From positions 2,356,001 to 2,420,000 of the forward strand of contig JACZZP010000003.1 of NCBI GenBank assembly GCA_015183035.1: 64,000 nucleotides of DNA, written 5' to 3'. The notes beneath the pieces are model-generated. The model was not told the origin of the DNA. It worked only from the letters and a program-made list of their open reading frames with translations, and made no database searches. Positions 37,087 to 50,700 of the stretch are shown here, piece after piece (within the stretch, counting starts at the first letter, position 1; every line of letters starts with the position of its first letter). The translations under genes were made by a program, and so were the position numbers. The stretch is from Meloidogyne chitwoodi (Eukaryota; Nematoda; Chromadorea; Rhabditida; Meloidogynidae).

Positions 37087-39390
37087 TAAATTAAAAGTAT
37101 TATATTAACTTTATAACTAAAAAAAATAAACTTTAATTTATTAGCAGAAAAATATATTAAAAAACAAATTTTAAGATTACAAACTTAAAACATTATGAAG
37201 TTTAATTTTTAAGTTTACAAAAATAAACTTTTTCAACGTTGTTAGAGAAAAACTAGTGAGATATAACAAGACAGACATAAAAAGAAAAGAAAAAAGAAGT
37301 TAAACATTTAGCCAATAAGTTAATTTTTTAATTTTTTTTAATTGCTGTATAAATAAATAATTTTTCTATTATGAGACAAAAAATTTTTTCTTTATTTAAT
37401 TATAAAATTACTAAATCCTTAATTTTTTTTTCAATATTTATAAATTTATAAAATAATTTTTAATTATACATATTCAACTAAAATATTAAACAAATTAAAA
37501 ATTAATTAAAATCTCAAAGGTTATAAAAAACATTCAATACAAAATTGAACAATTTTTCTAACATTTTTACATTATTGAATCGACAAAAAATTAAAAAAAC
37601 GTCAATCTCTTTTTTTTAATTTTTTTCTTCTCGATTTGCCTACTCCCCCAAGGCCGTAAGAGGCCTTAATGCATATAAATACATTTGAGAAAATGTTTTC
37701 TATTTTAATTGTACATTTAAAATTAATTTTTTTGTTAATTCCTAAAATATTCGTTTATGTTGGAATTTTATTTTTTTGTCCATTACTCATTTTTTGTGTA
37801 ATAAAAATACTTTTTATTTAATTTTTTCTCACATTTTTGCTTTAATTCATTTTTTTAATTATTTTTTAGACCTTTTTTTTAAATTATTTTTTAGACTATT
37901 TTATTGTTCTTATCTTTAATTTTTAATAAAATAATCTTTTTGTCCTTTTAGTCCATTTTTTCTTAATTTTACTTAATTTCTTAAAGGATTAGCACATTTA
38001 TTTTTATATATGTACCTATTACTTTTTTTCATTTAATGTTTGCTTTTTGGATTTTTTGTTTTAAAATGTTAAGTAACTAATTTAGTATTTTTATTAAATA
38101 AACAAGTTAATTTAAAGAAAATTCAAGTTTATTTAAAGTAGTAGGTAAATTCAGCATGTTTTCCGGAAAATATAAAAATTATATAAGATAAATTCAAATA
38201 CATAACTAGCAATTTGTTTTATGGAAAATAAACTTTATTTATGAATAAATTAAGCATGTTTTCCAGTAGGTATAATAATTCTTTACGGAAAGTTTTGTTG
38301 CATTTTACCTTTTGTGTTTTATTGTTAATTTATGCCTATAAACAAGTTAATTTTAAATTAAATTTTAATTAATCTTTTAATTTTAATAATAATTTATTTT
38401 TTTTTCATTTAATTCTTATCTATTTATTTTTATGCCACAGCTGGTCAATTTGCTTCCATATTGTCTGCTTATTTAATATTTTTTTAATATTTTTTGTTTC
38501 TTATGACGGGTTTAGTAAATGATTATTATGTGATGACTAAAGAAACAAGTAAGGAAATGTGGATAACGAAAAAATAAATAAATAAAAAGGGTTTTTATAA
38601 TTTAGTAACACATATGGATAAATATACTGCTATTACACATTTGCTATTTAAACAAAAATGTTTTTAGTTTTTTAATGCTTCAAGTTGCTTTATTTTTCCG
38701 GAAAAGTAATATTTAAAAAATTGAATTAATTTTTTCCGGAAAAACTTTAAACTTCATTATTTATAATATTTTCCGGAAATCTATTTTTGTTATCAAAAAA
38801 CTATTTCCATTTTAAATATTTATATTGCTTTCTAAAACTGCTAAAAAAACTTTTTTATTATAGCTATAAATTTTTATCATCATTTTATAATTAGATTTTT
38901 ATTATTTTTAACACAAAGTCATTGCTAATAATTTAATTAATAAATTCTCACAAGGTATTTTTAAATTAGTAAAATAGAAAAAAAGCTATAATTTATTTTT
39001 AAACATTTTTATAAATAAATAAAAGTTTAATAATAAAAATAGATCTCCCACCATTATGTGAGCGAAAAAAGCGATTGAGAGAAAGAGTTGACAAATCATC
39101 ATCTAATGGGGGAATTATATTTATATTTTGAATAGTATCTAAAAAATTTTATAAATGATTTTGACAGGTGAAGGTCTAATTTAATATTGTGAGATAAATG
39201 CTTGAGAAATTTTAAAAAATTAATTTTATAAAAAATCAATTTTTGTTATGTTTTTAGTAAAATTTAAAAAGATGCTTCAAGTTTATTAAAAAGATGTTTC
39301 AAGTTTATTTAAATTTTATTTTTTTCCGGAAAATATTTATTATTAAGTTTATATGTATGTAAATACTAAAATTTCAAGTTTATTAAAATC

Positions 39391-39465
39391 TTCAGTGGTG
39401 TAATGGGTAACGTGTCTGCCTGCGCTTAACCGTGACACCATGGTTCGTTACCTTGTAGCAGTTGG
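39391..39465 (+). repeat. tRNA-derived relic
   Basis: TGGTGTAATGGGTAACG followed by TGTCTGCCTGCG and, about 30 bases on, ATGGTTCGTTACC. The 5' half resembles tRNA-Arg; the acceptor stem does not pair. Confidence 0.55.
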
Positions 39466-40280
39466 TGGCTGCTTTTAAGTTTATTTCCAATTATCTGATA
39501 AATAAAAGTTTCAAATATTTAATCCAAATTATATAATCAAGTTTCTTGTTTCTTTAATGTTTATTTAAATGTTTCAACTTTTAATTTCCACTAAAATTTC
39601 CTTTATTGTCGAATGTTTATTTTTTATTTTTATTGACCTCTATCGCACAAAATATTTTTTTCGTTCCGCTCTTTACAAAATTGTTGCACGCGCATTTTTA
39701 AATATCGTCCATCATTCATCCCCAATTTTATATTAAAAACCAATTTTTTATTTTTATATATATTACTTATACACCCTTTCTTCTCCTTTTTTCCACTTCT
39801 TTTCCGTTGCCGCCACAATTGTGTTCACATATTTTTCTATATTTTGAGCTCCCAAATAGTAGTAAATTTTCTTATTTATTTTTTTAATCATTTTTGCTAT
39901 ATTTAATTTTTTGTTTAAATATTTTTAATTTTAATTAACTATTAAATAATAATTAAATTATTTCAAATTCTATTTTAGTACCATCAATTTTTTTATTAAA
40001 ATCATTTATATTTTCTAACCTATTTTTTATAATCAAATAAAATATTTTTTCGTACTTAAACTTGAAATAAAAATATTTTAAATTTTTACTTATTTTTATT
40101 AAACTTTCATTTTTTCAATTTTTAAGTTTATATATATATTTAACTGACCATTCTCCACTATTTATCTATTTTCTCTTATTTTTGTTTGTTTTGTATACTT
40201 TTTATATTTTTGTTTACCTTTTGTGTCCTCTTATTTACTTTTACCTATCCTCTAAATCATTGACACTTATAAAAACATTA

Positions 40281-40311
<31 letters not shown>

Positions 40312-40690
40312 ATTACTAACTTTTTAATTTTTATAATTGAAATTTTATTAAAAAAATTTTATTTTAATTAATTATTTTTTTAATAAAATAAAAAAATACT
40401 TGACTGATCTCTAAATATTATTTATTTAATTATAATGATTAACGATCTGATAATTATAAATAAAAAAATATTTTTTAATATTTGATGAGTTGAGTGCAAA
40501 AATTGCCACACCTTTTACTGACCTCCATTTTCTACTTAAATTTTTTATATTCGCTTAGTTGCGCGCTCGTTCAGTTTTTTAATGCGAACTACTTTCTGAT
40601 TCAAAAAAGTGTTTTATTTTTGTATACTCATCTTTTTTAATCTATGAATTTAAATACTTGCTAAATTAAGAGAGCTTGACGAAAATAAAA

Positions 40691-40880
40691 ATTCTGATTT
40701 TTGTATTTTATTAAACTTTGTTTCTTATTTTTATATAATTCTGATTTTTGTATTTTATTAAACTTTGTTTCTTATTTTTGTAAAATTCTGATTTTTGTAT
40801 TTTATTAAACTTTGTTTCTTATTTTTGTAAAATTCTGACTCTTATCTTTTCTACCTAATTTTATCAGAATTATAAAAAAC
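40691..40880. repeat. 47-base tandem array
   Basis: Copies of a unit starting ATTCTGATTTTTGTATTTTA begin at 40691, 40738, 40785 and (partial) 40832; the middle always reads TTAAACTTTGTTTCTTATTT. Confidence 0.95.
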
Positions 40881-43800
40881 ATACAATGTAATTTCTCAAT
40901 ATTTTTGCAATATTCAATACATATTTTATTAAATTTATTTAATAAACTAGGCCACTATACATCCACTTAAATGACTTTTATACACAAGTAATTTCATTTC
41001 TTTATTCTTTCCCAAATGATTGTTTAAGCCATTACTTATTCTCCCCACTCAACTTCAATCAAAAAAATTTTTCGCATACCGCCGCCACTGTAATCGAAAA
41101 TTTAATCGAAGCTTTGGGAAATGGCAAAGGAATATATATTTATTTATAGTAAATATATAGCTATTTTATTGTATTTTTATTTAATTTGTACTAGCAAAAC
41201 ATATGAGAAAATATTTAATCAGAATTTTGTATTTTCTTTAAATCAGAATTTTGTATTATCTTTAAATCAGAACATTTTATTTTTATTTATTTTATGTTTT
41301 TAAAAAATCAGAATTTTTTTTGTATTTCCTCATACCCTTTCTCTTTCATTGTTTAACGCTTATTTTGTCATTACACAATAGTAAAATGTAAAATTAAATT
41401 GTTCGTGAGTAATAACAAAACTTTTTTTTTTAATTATTGTTTAAATAATAAAATATTTTTGTTATTCCCAAAAAAATTAATTTATTTAATCTAATCGTTT
41501 TAAATCAATTTTTATTTTTAAATTAACCCTTATTTTCCCTTTCTTTCTTAATTTTATCTCGATTAATACCTCGATTTAATAAATATATTTATTTATTTAT
41601 ATTTTTTCTTACTTAAACCTTTATTTTTTTCTTCTAAAAGTAACAAATAAATAAATAAAAAACAGGTTTTGCATTTTTATATTCTTCTATTAAAAATATG
41701 TCCTTTCTTGACAATAATCTATTATTTTTTTTTATTTTCCCATTCCTTGTTCGTCTCATCCCTCTTATTTACACCTTTAAATAAGATAATATCATTTCTT
41801 TTTTTGCCCCTAAACGTGAATAAACTTTTTTTAGGCAAAGTCATATAGTTTTATTTTTTATATTTAAGTGTTTTTGTATTTTATTAAACTTTGTTTCTAA
41901 TTTTTGTGTTTTATGTTATTGTCATGTTTTGTTATTTCTGTTTCTGATTTTTTGTGTGTGTTTTTTTAAAATTCTGATTTGAGTATTCAAGTTCTGTTTT
42001 GTATTTTCTGTATTATATTTTTGTATTTATTTATTTATATTCTGTTTCTGATTTCTGTTCTGATTTTTGTATTATTTTTAATTTTTCTGACTGTTTTTGT
42101 TTTGTATAAATTCTGTATTTAATGTTTTTTCTGATTTTTGTATTTTCCTATAAATTTTAGTAAAATACACCTTTTTTGTTTCGGTTTGTTAAACACAGAT
42201 TAACTTTGTACAACTATTTTATTTTTTTCTACTCTAAAAAAATAAATTATTTTTAGAGGATAATCTTTCAAACCAAAAAATGTTCTGTTTTTTCTGTTTT
42301 TCTCTATTACAAGGGGATTTTTTTCTTTTTAATTGTTTAAAATTTTATTTAAAAAAATTTTTTTGATAAAAAATTGAAATTTCGTCATTAACTCAGAAAA
42401 ATATAATTTTTATTTTATTTTCAACCACTTTCATAATTTTTTAATTTTTATTTTCTCACACATTTTTCTTTTTTAGAATATAAAAAACTTTAATTTCCCT
42501 CCTTTTTACACAGAGAAAAAATTAATTTATTTTTCAAGTTGCAATTTCTTTTATTTTTTTTTTGCTTATTTTACTTGTCTTTAAATTACTTATATTAGCT
42601 TTAATTTTGTTGCGCACACAAATTTATTTTTTATTTTATTTTCATTTTATTTTTAAGAATTTTTAATAAGAAAAATAAATCTTCAAAAATCCTAAATTTT
42701 GATAAAAATCGAAATTTCTCAATTTTTTTTAAATTTCACAAATTCTTTAATTTTCGAATAAAAATTATAATAATTAAATTTCGAAATTTTCTACCTAAAA
42801 AACAGAAAAAAAAAGATTAAATTTTTCGTTTCAAAAATTTATAAATATATTTAATTATTTATTTATTTAATAATAAAACATTCGCCCACTTAAATATATT
42901 TTTTTTTATTTTGGCTAGCACAGACTTGTATTTATTTATTTTATTTTATTTATTTATTTATATAATTTAAATTTGAGAGAGAGATGACCATAGTCCACAA
43001 TTATTTTTATTTTATTTAAAAACAACCAACAATTTTTGTGTTCTTTTGTCAAGAAAATTGGTGAAAAAAAAGCAAACAAAATTAAAAAATTATAAAAAAA
43101 ATAATAAAAATTAAAAAAAAATAATTAATAAAAAAAACATTTTTTTACTTAAAATTTACCCAAAAAAAAATATTTTATTTTTTATATTTATGGTTATTAT
43201 TTGCTTCAATTCAATATTTCTTCTCTTTCCATAAACTCTAAACATTCTAATTTTTCTCACAATTTTTCTTTTCTTTATTTTTTATTCGTCCTTTTTTCAC
43301 TTTTAATTTTTATTTTTGATGATTTTCACAATTTCCGTTTTATTTTTATTTATTTTTTAAATATACATATTTCTTTTTAGATCCGTTTTGCTTCTATTTG
43401 ATTAGCAAAATTTTATTTTTCTCAAAATTGTTGCTTATTTTATTTATTCACGGATTTGCATGAATATATATATTCTGCTTTTCTTCGCAATTATTTTACT
43501 TTTATTAACTTCTCAAAATTCAAATGTGAATAATTTTTAGTTTACTTGCAATTTTGTATAATAAAAAATAATAAGCAACTACAACAAAGCAATTATTATA
43601 AAGTAGAAAACAACAAACAATAAAAGAAAAGGAAAAACAGAAGCAAAACAAGTAGGCTTTTGTATTTTTTAATTTAAAGAGAGACAAGGTCAAATCAGAA
43701 TATACAATAAATTATAAAACTTTTTTCCGGAAAATTTACAAAACTTTCAGAATTGTATATTTAAAATATAACTTTCCGGAAAACAATATATACCTAACTC

Positions 43801-44450
43801 TATTTTTCTATCTATTCCTTGCATCTGTAGGATTTCTGAAGCATTCTTAAAAAATTAATTAAAAAATTTTCTGTACTATTTTTGAATTAATATTCTCTCT
43901 AAAATATAATTTTATATAAATATTTAACTTTATAAATTATTTCAATTATTACTTTTTAAATTAATTATTTTTAAAAACACTTTAATTTTCAAGTGGCTTT
44001 TAGTTGTTAGTCTTGATAGAGAAAAACAAGAATAATTTTATTGTCAATATTTTTTAAGAAAATGGCCTTAATGATTAAATAGTTTATTTACTTTTGAGAG
44101 AAAAGGACGAAACTTAAATAATCATTAATAAAAATAAATTAACACTTGAAAATAATTAATTAGAGGGAAATAATTAAAAATTAAAGTAACGAGAAATTAT
44201 TTATTTTATTTTTTTCTCTTATTTTTATTATTTCTGAAGCATTTTAATATTAAAAAAGAATATTTAATTTTAATTCTCATTGAAAAAACTTTCCGGAAAT
44301 CTTATTTTTCAAATTTTTGTAAACAAACAACTTTAACTGTAAACTTTCCGGAAATCTTATTTTTATAAGTTTAATTTTTTGTATTTTTTTAAGTTAAATA
44401 TTAATTTTATTTATATTTTAGCAGGCTTTCTTTTACTATATAAACCTTTT

Positions 44451-44701
44451 ATGGCATCAGTTTGGTCTTGGACTGATGGTTTTCTCAAAGGTTTTTGTTC
44501 TTGTACAACAAATTCAGCACAAACAACAAGTGAACCTATTAATATAAATAAAGAAGAAGAAAAACAACAAATTAATAATAATAATTTAAAATTAATATTA
44601 TCAACAAAAACAACTTCTTTAGATTCTAATGATGATAATAATAATTATTATAAAAATAATATTTGGAATATGGATCAGTCTTGGTGCTTTTCAACAATTG
44701 G
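44451..44701 (+). CDS. RAP1GAP: Rap1GAP alternative first exon A
   Basis: A TTTTAG acceptor precedes the ATG. The exon encodes [18 protein letters not shown], then an Asn-rich stretch ending [12 protein letters not shown] with two spare bases at a GTAATT donor. These fit the entry base of the GoLoco exon (giving a Gly codon) but not the exon at 47545, so A and B look mutually exclusive. The N-terminal Cys pair in GFCSC might be lipid-modified, which is speculative. Confidence 0.6.
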
Positions 44702-47700
44702 GTAATTTATTTATTTATTTTTTAAATTTTTTATAAATTTTTTCTCATATTTTCCTTATTTTTTTTGATTTTTTTACCTTATTTTTTAGTAAAATAATAT
44801 TTTTATTTTTTTAATATTTTACTATTTTTTACAAGTTTAATAAAAAAATCCAAATCCCGTTGAGGAATAATTTTAGAGGGATTTTATTTTTATTGTTATC
44901 TTATTTGTGTTCATTTAGAATATTTATCTCTGCGCGCGCGAGATTTACGTGTAAAGATAAGGCGATTAGTAGCGCTAGAAGATTTTATTTTTTATTTTTT
45001 CTATTACAAAACATATTAGAGTATATTTAAAAATTTATTTATTTTTAATTAATTTTTGAAAATAAATTATTTTTATTATTTTTCACTAAAAAAATATTTT
45101 TTTTTGTTCTTAAAAAATTTAAAAATTCAAAAAAAAATCTATTTTATTAAATTAATTTTTTTCTTTATTTTTCTGACTCTAATTTTCAATTTTTAACTAA
45201 AAATAAAAATAGGGCATCAAAACAACAACTAAAAACAGAGACTTCTCCTTCGTTTTCTTCTCTTATCTTTTTTCTAAAATTTTTTTATTTTTTAAATTTT
45301 ATTTTTTTTTTGTTATTTTATTCTTTATTATTATTAAATTCCAAAATATATATATTTTTTTAATTTTTTTATTTTATTTAAAAAACACACCTTTTAATTT
45401 ATTAATCTTCGCGCGCATTAAATTATCTGACTAGTAAATAATTTAATTAATATAAGTCATATAATAATTTTTAAATAACTCTAAAATTAATTTTCTTTAT
45501 TTTACTACCTTTATTTAATACCATCAAGTTTTAATTTTTAAGCATAAACTTGAAAAAGTTTACAAATGTACAATAAAACTTAATTGTAAAACGAACGTAC
45601 TGTAAACTTTTTTATTTTTTTAAAACTTTCCGAAAAAGTCAGAATTTATTTTACAAAATAAAACTTTCCGGAAATACCAGAATTTTATATTTTTATTTTT
45701 TACAATTTTGCTTTAAACAATTTTATCACTTTAAGTCTAAAATAGTCTTTAAATTTATTAAATTAAAAATATTATTTAGAAAAATTGAATAAATAAAATA
45801 TATTTGGTCCCCCTTGTTCATTTTAAAGTCACAATTTTCTTTATTTTTTTTCTCTTTATTTTCTCTCTACTTTTATTTTTAAAATATCCTTTTCTTTTTT
45901 CTTTATGTCAACCTATACACTTATATATAATATTATAATAAATCTTTTTTTAAGTTTAAAAAGAAAGGAAGAAAAAATTTTTTTCGGTTATTTGTCACTA
46001 ATCTACTATTTAAAACTTATATTTTAAACTTTATATTTTTACTTAACCCTTTTTCCATTTTAATTGTTTTTGTTGCATAAAAATACAGCTTTATTTATTT
46101 ATTCTTTTAAATTAACAAAGAACTTAAAACATTAAAAAAAAATGAGAATTTTCTTAAAACTTGAAAAAATACATTCCAGAATTTAATAATACATTGTGTG
46201 TTTTATTTTAAAAATCAGAATTTTTCTTTCACAAAATTACAAAAGTTAAAAAAATACAAAACAGAATTTTTCTGTTTTGTATTCTTTAATTCTGATTATT
46301 TATTCCTATTGTATTTTATTTCAAAAACTTCATTTTCAGAATTTAATAATAAAAATGTGTTTTATAATACTGAAATATTAAGAATTTTGTATTTATTTTG
46401 TTTTATAATTTGTATTTTTTTAGTATTTTATATATATCAGAATTTTATTATTTTCTTTTAAAAAATCTCTCCTTTCTTTTTTTTCTCTCTAATTTGTTTT
46501 ATTACAAAAATAAATGATTGACTTTAGTAATATACGCATTTTTCTATCAAAACTCTTGACTGATTATTTTTATTTTTTTAACTTTTTTTTTTAATTTTTC
46601 AATCCCTTTTTTGAATCAAATCAAGCGTTAATAATCTCAAATTAAAAAAGAAAATACGCAATAAAAAATAAAAATAATATTATTATTTATTATTTTTCTA
46701 TCACTTTCCAACACAATTATTTTTTACTTTTACTACAATTTATTTATCAACCAGCCTGGTTTTTGTGTGACCTTCACACGAGTGTTTTGTCCTTTTAAAA
46801 TAATTATTTTTTATTTTTAGTAATTAATTATTATTATTTTTAACTTGATTTTTTCCCCAAAAATTCAAATAATTTTTTTAGTCTCAAATAGTCATTTTCA
46901 CTTTTTTAAGCTTTTGTCCTTTCGTTTACATCAAACAACCTATTAATTCAATCTTCCAAAATTTATATATTTTTTTCTTTTTTTTCGTCCTTTTCCATCT
47001 TATTTTTTTAAATCGACATCTGGTTTGACACACACAAACACACTCGGAATATTTTTTTGCAATCGCCTATTTCTCTTCTTTTCTTCAAAATTCCTTAAAT
47101 ATCCTCCTAGACAATATGGCTATGCTCATCTTTATTTTTAATAATTTACAGAAATTATAAAAATTATTGTATACAAAAAAGAATTTTAGAATTTAAAAAT
47201 ATTTGATGTATTTTTGTCAAAAAATCAGAATTTTCTTCTTTACAAATTACAATTAATATATTTAAAACCAGAATTATTTTTAATTTTTGTAATTGTTGTT
47301 ATTGCAGTTGTATATCAGAATTAAAAATGTGTATTTTTGAAAAAATCAGAATTTTATTAAAACTTGAAGAAATACATTTCAGAATTTAAAAGTTTACAAT
47401 GTTTGTGTTTATTATTTTAAAAATCAGAATTTCCTTTTTTTACAAAAGTACAAAAATCAGAAAATACTGTATTTTTTAATTCTGTTTATTATTTTTTGTA
47501 TTTCTTTGTATCTTATATTTTTATAGACGTATTTTATTGCTATAATGTCACAGAATTATTCCTTTTATTCTTCAAACAATTATTCTTCTGATATTCCCTA
47601 TTTTCATTCACCCCAACTTGGTAGACATAATAGGCGTTTTCAACGTAGAACACAACTTAGCAGAGATCAATTACTTTTAGGAGGGGGGTCATTACGTCAA

Positions 47701-50700
47701 TCTGAAGAAATAAAAAAACAACAACAATTAAATAATAATAATAAAATAATAATATCTTCCCCTCCTTTAGCAATGCGTAGACTTAGTAGAAAATGCCAAC
47801 AATGGCTAAATAAAAGGTAAAAAATTAAAAAATAAAATTTAAATTTATTTTTTTAATTAAATTCAAGTTTTAAAATTTTATTTTTAAATTTATTAAAATT
47901 GTTGACAATAATAAATATAATAATTTTTGTTTTTGCCTTTTTCCCTTTTTAATTGTTAAAAATAGAGCAAAATTAAAAATACCTTTATTTTAATAGCCTT
48001 TTGTGTTTCAAATTGCTATTTCCGGGGAATTTTAAAATAAAAAGATTATTCATCTCTCACAGCTTGATGAGAGGACATTCTACAAGCTGTTTCTCTTTTT
48101 TTAAAGTCTTTCAATGTCAACCCTTTCAAATTTTTAATTTAATACATTTATTTCCTCTGTGTCTCTATATATTTTGCAAAATTTTATTTTATTTTATTTT
48201 TATTTATATCCTCTAAAATATTTATTTTACGATTTTATATTTATTTATCCGGCCAAAGAAATAAAGGGTAAAAAATAAATAAATTGAGAAGAAAATTAGA
48301 GTGAAAGATTAAAAGAGAAATAGTACATCTTTTTAAGAAAAAAGATTTATTTTTATTTAAGGAAAGAATTAAAAATGGTCGTCAATTATTTATTTATTTT
48401 TATTAAAAATAAATAAATATAGGGAAAAATATAATAATTATAATTTTAATATTATTTTTTTTTGCCTTTTAGTTAATAAATAATAATAAATTAAATATTT
48501 TATTATTCGCCTAATTTGAGTAAATTATTTTTTTATTAAATATTTAAACACGTGTGTATACATATTTTATCTTTCTTTCCTTTTCAAAAAATTATTTTAA
48601 AAATTTATAATGCCAAAAAAAGTCAAAAAGACTAAAATTTAAAAAAATTCAAAAAAAATTTCGAGAAGCCAGTTCAATGCGAACATTTTGAGTGCGCCCA
48701 GTACAGTGCGACCAGTTGAGTGTCTCTTTTAAAATAACAAAAAAAACTTAAAAATAACCTAAAAAATATCTTAATAAATAAACTTATTTATTTTTTAATT
48801 TTTGCTGACTAAGAGAGAGACTATTTAACGAATGGGACTAGTCACAGATGTTTAGTAAATAAATATAATTTTTATTAAAAAAATAAAAATAAATAAATAC
48901 TGCCGTCATATTTATTTTTAATTCCTCTTTTTAATCCAAAATATTAAAATTAATTAATAAAAAAAAAATTTAGGAAATAAAAATTTTATTATAAAAAGGC
49001 TTAAATAAATAAACTTAGTTTATTTATATTTAATTTTAAGTTTATTTTTAAATATATACATAGTATATATATAATTCCGCCTGCTTCATATTTTTTAAAA
49101 CTTGATACACTTTTATTTTTTTAACGGAATTACTTATGCCTATTTATAATTTTCTAGATTAAAAAAAAATTTTTTTTTGTATTTTTGCTATTTTTAATTA
49201 ATTTAATTTTTTTTTAATATTTTTTGAACATTTTTTATTTTTTTATTGCAATTTTTTTTAATTTTTTTAAAATTAATTTTAGACGTAATACAACAACAAC
49301 ATTACCTAATTCAACTTGTTATCAGCATTATTTAAATAATAACAACGGAACAACTAAAAACCTTGTATTATCAGCATCATTTGCTTCACCTATTGGTCCT
49401 CCTTCTTTTTTACAATTTAATAATAATAATTTAAATAATAATAAAGAAATGAAGCAAAGAAGAAGAGTAACAAATAATGGAGATTTTATTGGATTAATTG
49501 AAAAAATGCAAAGTCAAAGAATGGATGATCAAAGATGTCAAATGCCTTCAAAAAATAATAAATTATTTTTTAAGGTAAATATTTAATTACTAAAATTACA
49601 CATTTTTATTTAAAATTATTTTTTTTTTAATTTTATTAAGTGTCCAAGCGTTCAAAAAAATTTGGTCACCACTTTTTTATTTTTTTTTCTGCCCAAAATA
49701 TTTAAAAAAATTTATTTATTTATTTATTTTTATTAAGATCATTTTACTACAAATGATAATAATATTTTCTTTTTTTTTTTGCTCTAATTTTAAGGGTGTT
49801 TTTATATTAATTAACTAGATTTTTTGCTTCACTTTTTCTTTCTTTTCCGGTTTTTAATAAAAAAAGGAGATAATATAATTAAATAAAAAAAATAAATTTT
49901 TTTCTTGTCAAGAAAAAATAAAAAAAAAGATATATTAAAAATAATATTTTAAGAGGGAAAATTTAAAGAAGGGGAAAATAAGTAGTAGAAGCAAAGCAGC
50001 TAAAATAATAACGAGAATTTTTGTAATTAATATATTTATTTAAATGATTTATATTTTTTTAATATATTATTTGTGTGTGGTTAGCAAATGTTTTTATTTA
50101 TTTTATTATCTTTTATTACTTATTATTTTATTTGTTTATTTAACTTGCTAATCTCTCTTAGTAGTACTTTGGACGTTTTGGTGCCATTCTTTTCTTTGAT
50201 TTTTAAATTATATTTTTGCTGGACGGTTCTCTATTTTTTTAAATTTGTTCTTCTATTTAAAAAGGTCAAATTGCTTCAAAAAAAATTTAAAAAACAGGAC
50301 GGACGTTTTGGTGCCGAGTCAAAAAATTTTTTTTGAAAAATGTGAAATCTTCACTTAATTACTTTAATATTTAAGCTTTAATTTATTTTATAAATTTCAG
50401 AATTTCTGGTTTATTATTTCAGAATTTTTTGTATAAATTAGACATTTATGATACTTTTTTGCCCTAACTTGAGTTATGCTGAACCAAAAATTTTGAAATT
50501 TTTAGGGTTGTTAGATAACACTATAATCTACATTTCTGCCAAATTTTAAGACGATAAGTTTTCTTTTGACAATTTTATGCATATGCGCCGAAACGTCCAA
50601 TGTCAGAAGATTATGCTTGTTTTTCTTTCTTTTTTCAATTTTCTCGTTCTATTTATATTTACTAATTTTATTAATTATTTATTCAAGCAGAAGATAATCC

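Larger units (their letters stand above)
37087..44450. other. 7.4-kb gap between divergent MED27 and Rap1GAP genes
   Basis: No confident coding exon. It contains TTTCCGGAAA palindromes (near 38160, 38695, 38730, 38768, 39325, 43724, 43773, 44290 and 44347), a tRNA-like relic at 39391, a 47-base tandem array at 40691 and AATTCTGATT-type words at 41220-42160. A short minus-strand frame at 39630-39818 has mixed residues but no splice partners. Confidence 0.5.

Noticed and set aside
39630..39818. 62-codon minus-strand frame with mixed residues (MWRQRKRSGKKEKKGC start)
   Set aside because: No splice partners, no family, and isolated in a gene desert; noted within the gap entry only.
41121..41303. 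60-codon plus-strand frame
   Set aside because: Composed of Phe/Leu/Asn repeats from the CAGAATTTTGTATT word; no acceptor or domain. A chance frame over a repeat.
44451..44701. Direct join of Rap1GAP exon A to exon B
   Set aside because: Exon A leaves two bases; the region before ATG 47545 then reads CTA TAA and stops. Exon A fits the GoLoco exon instead.
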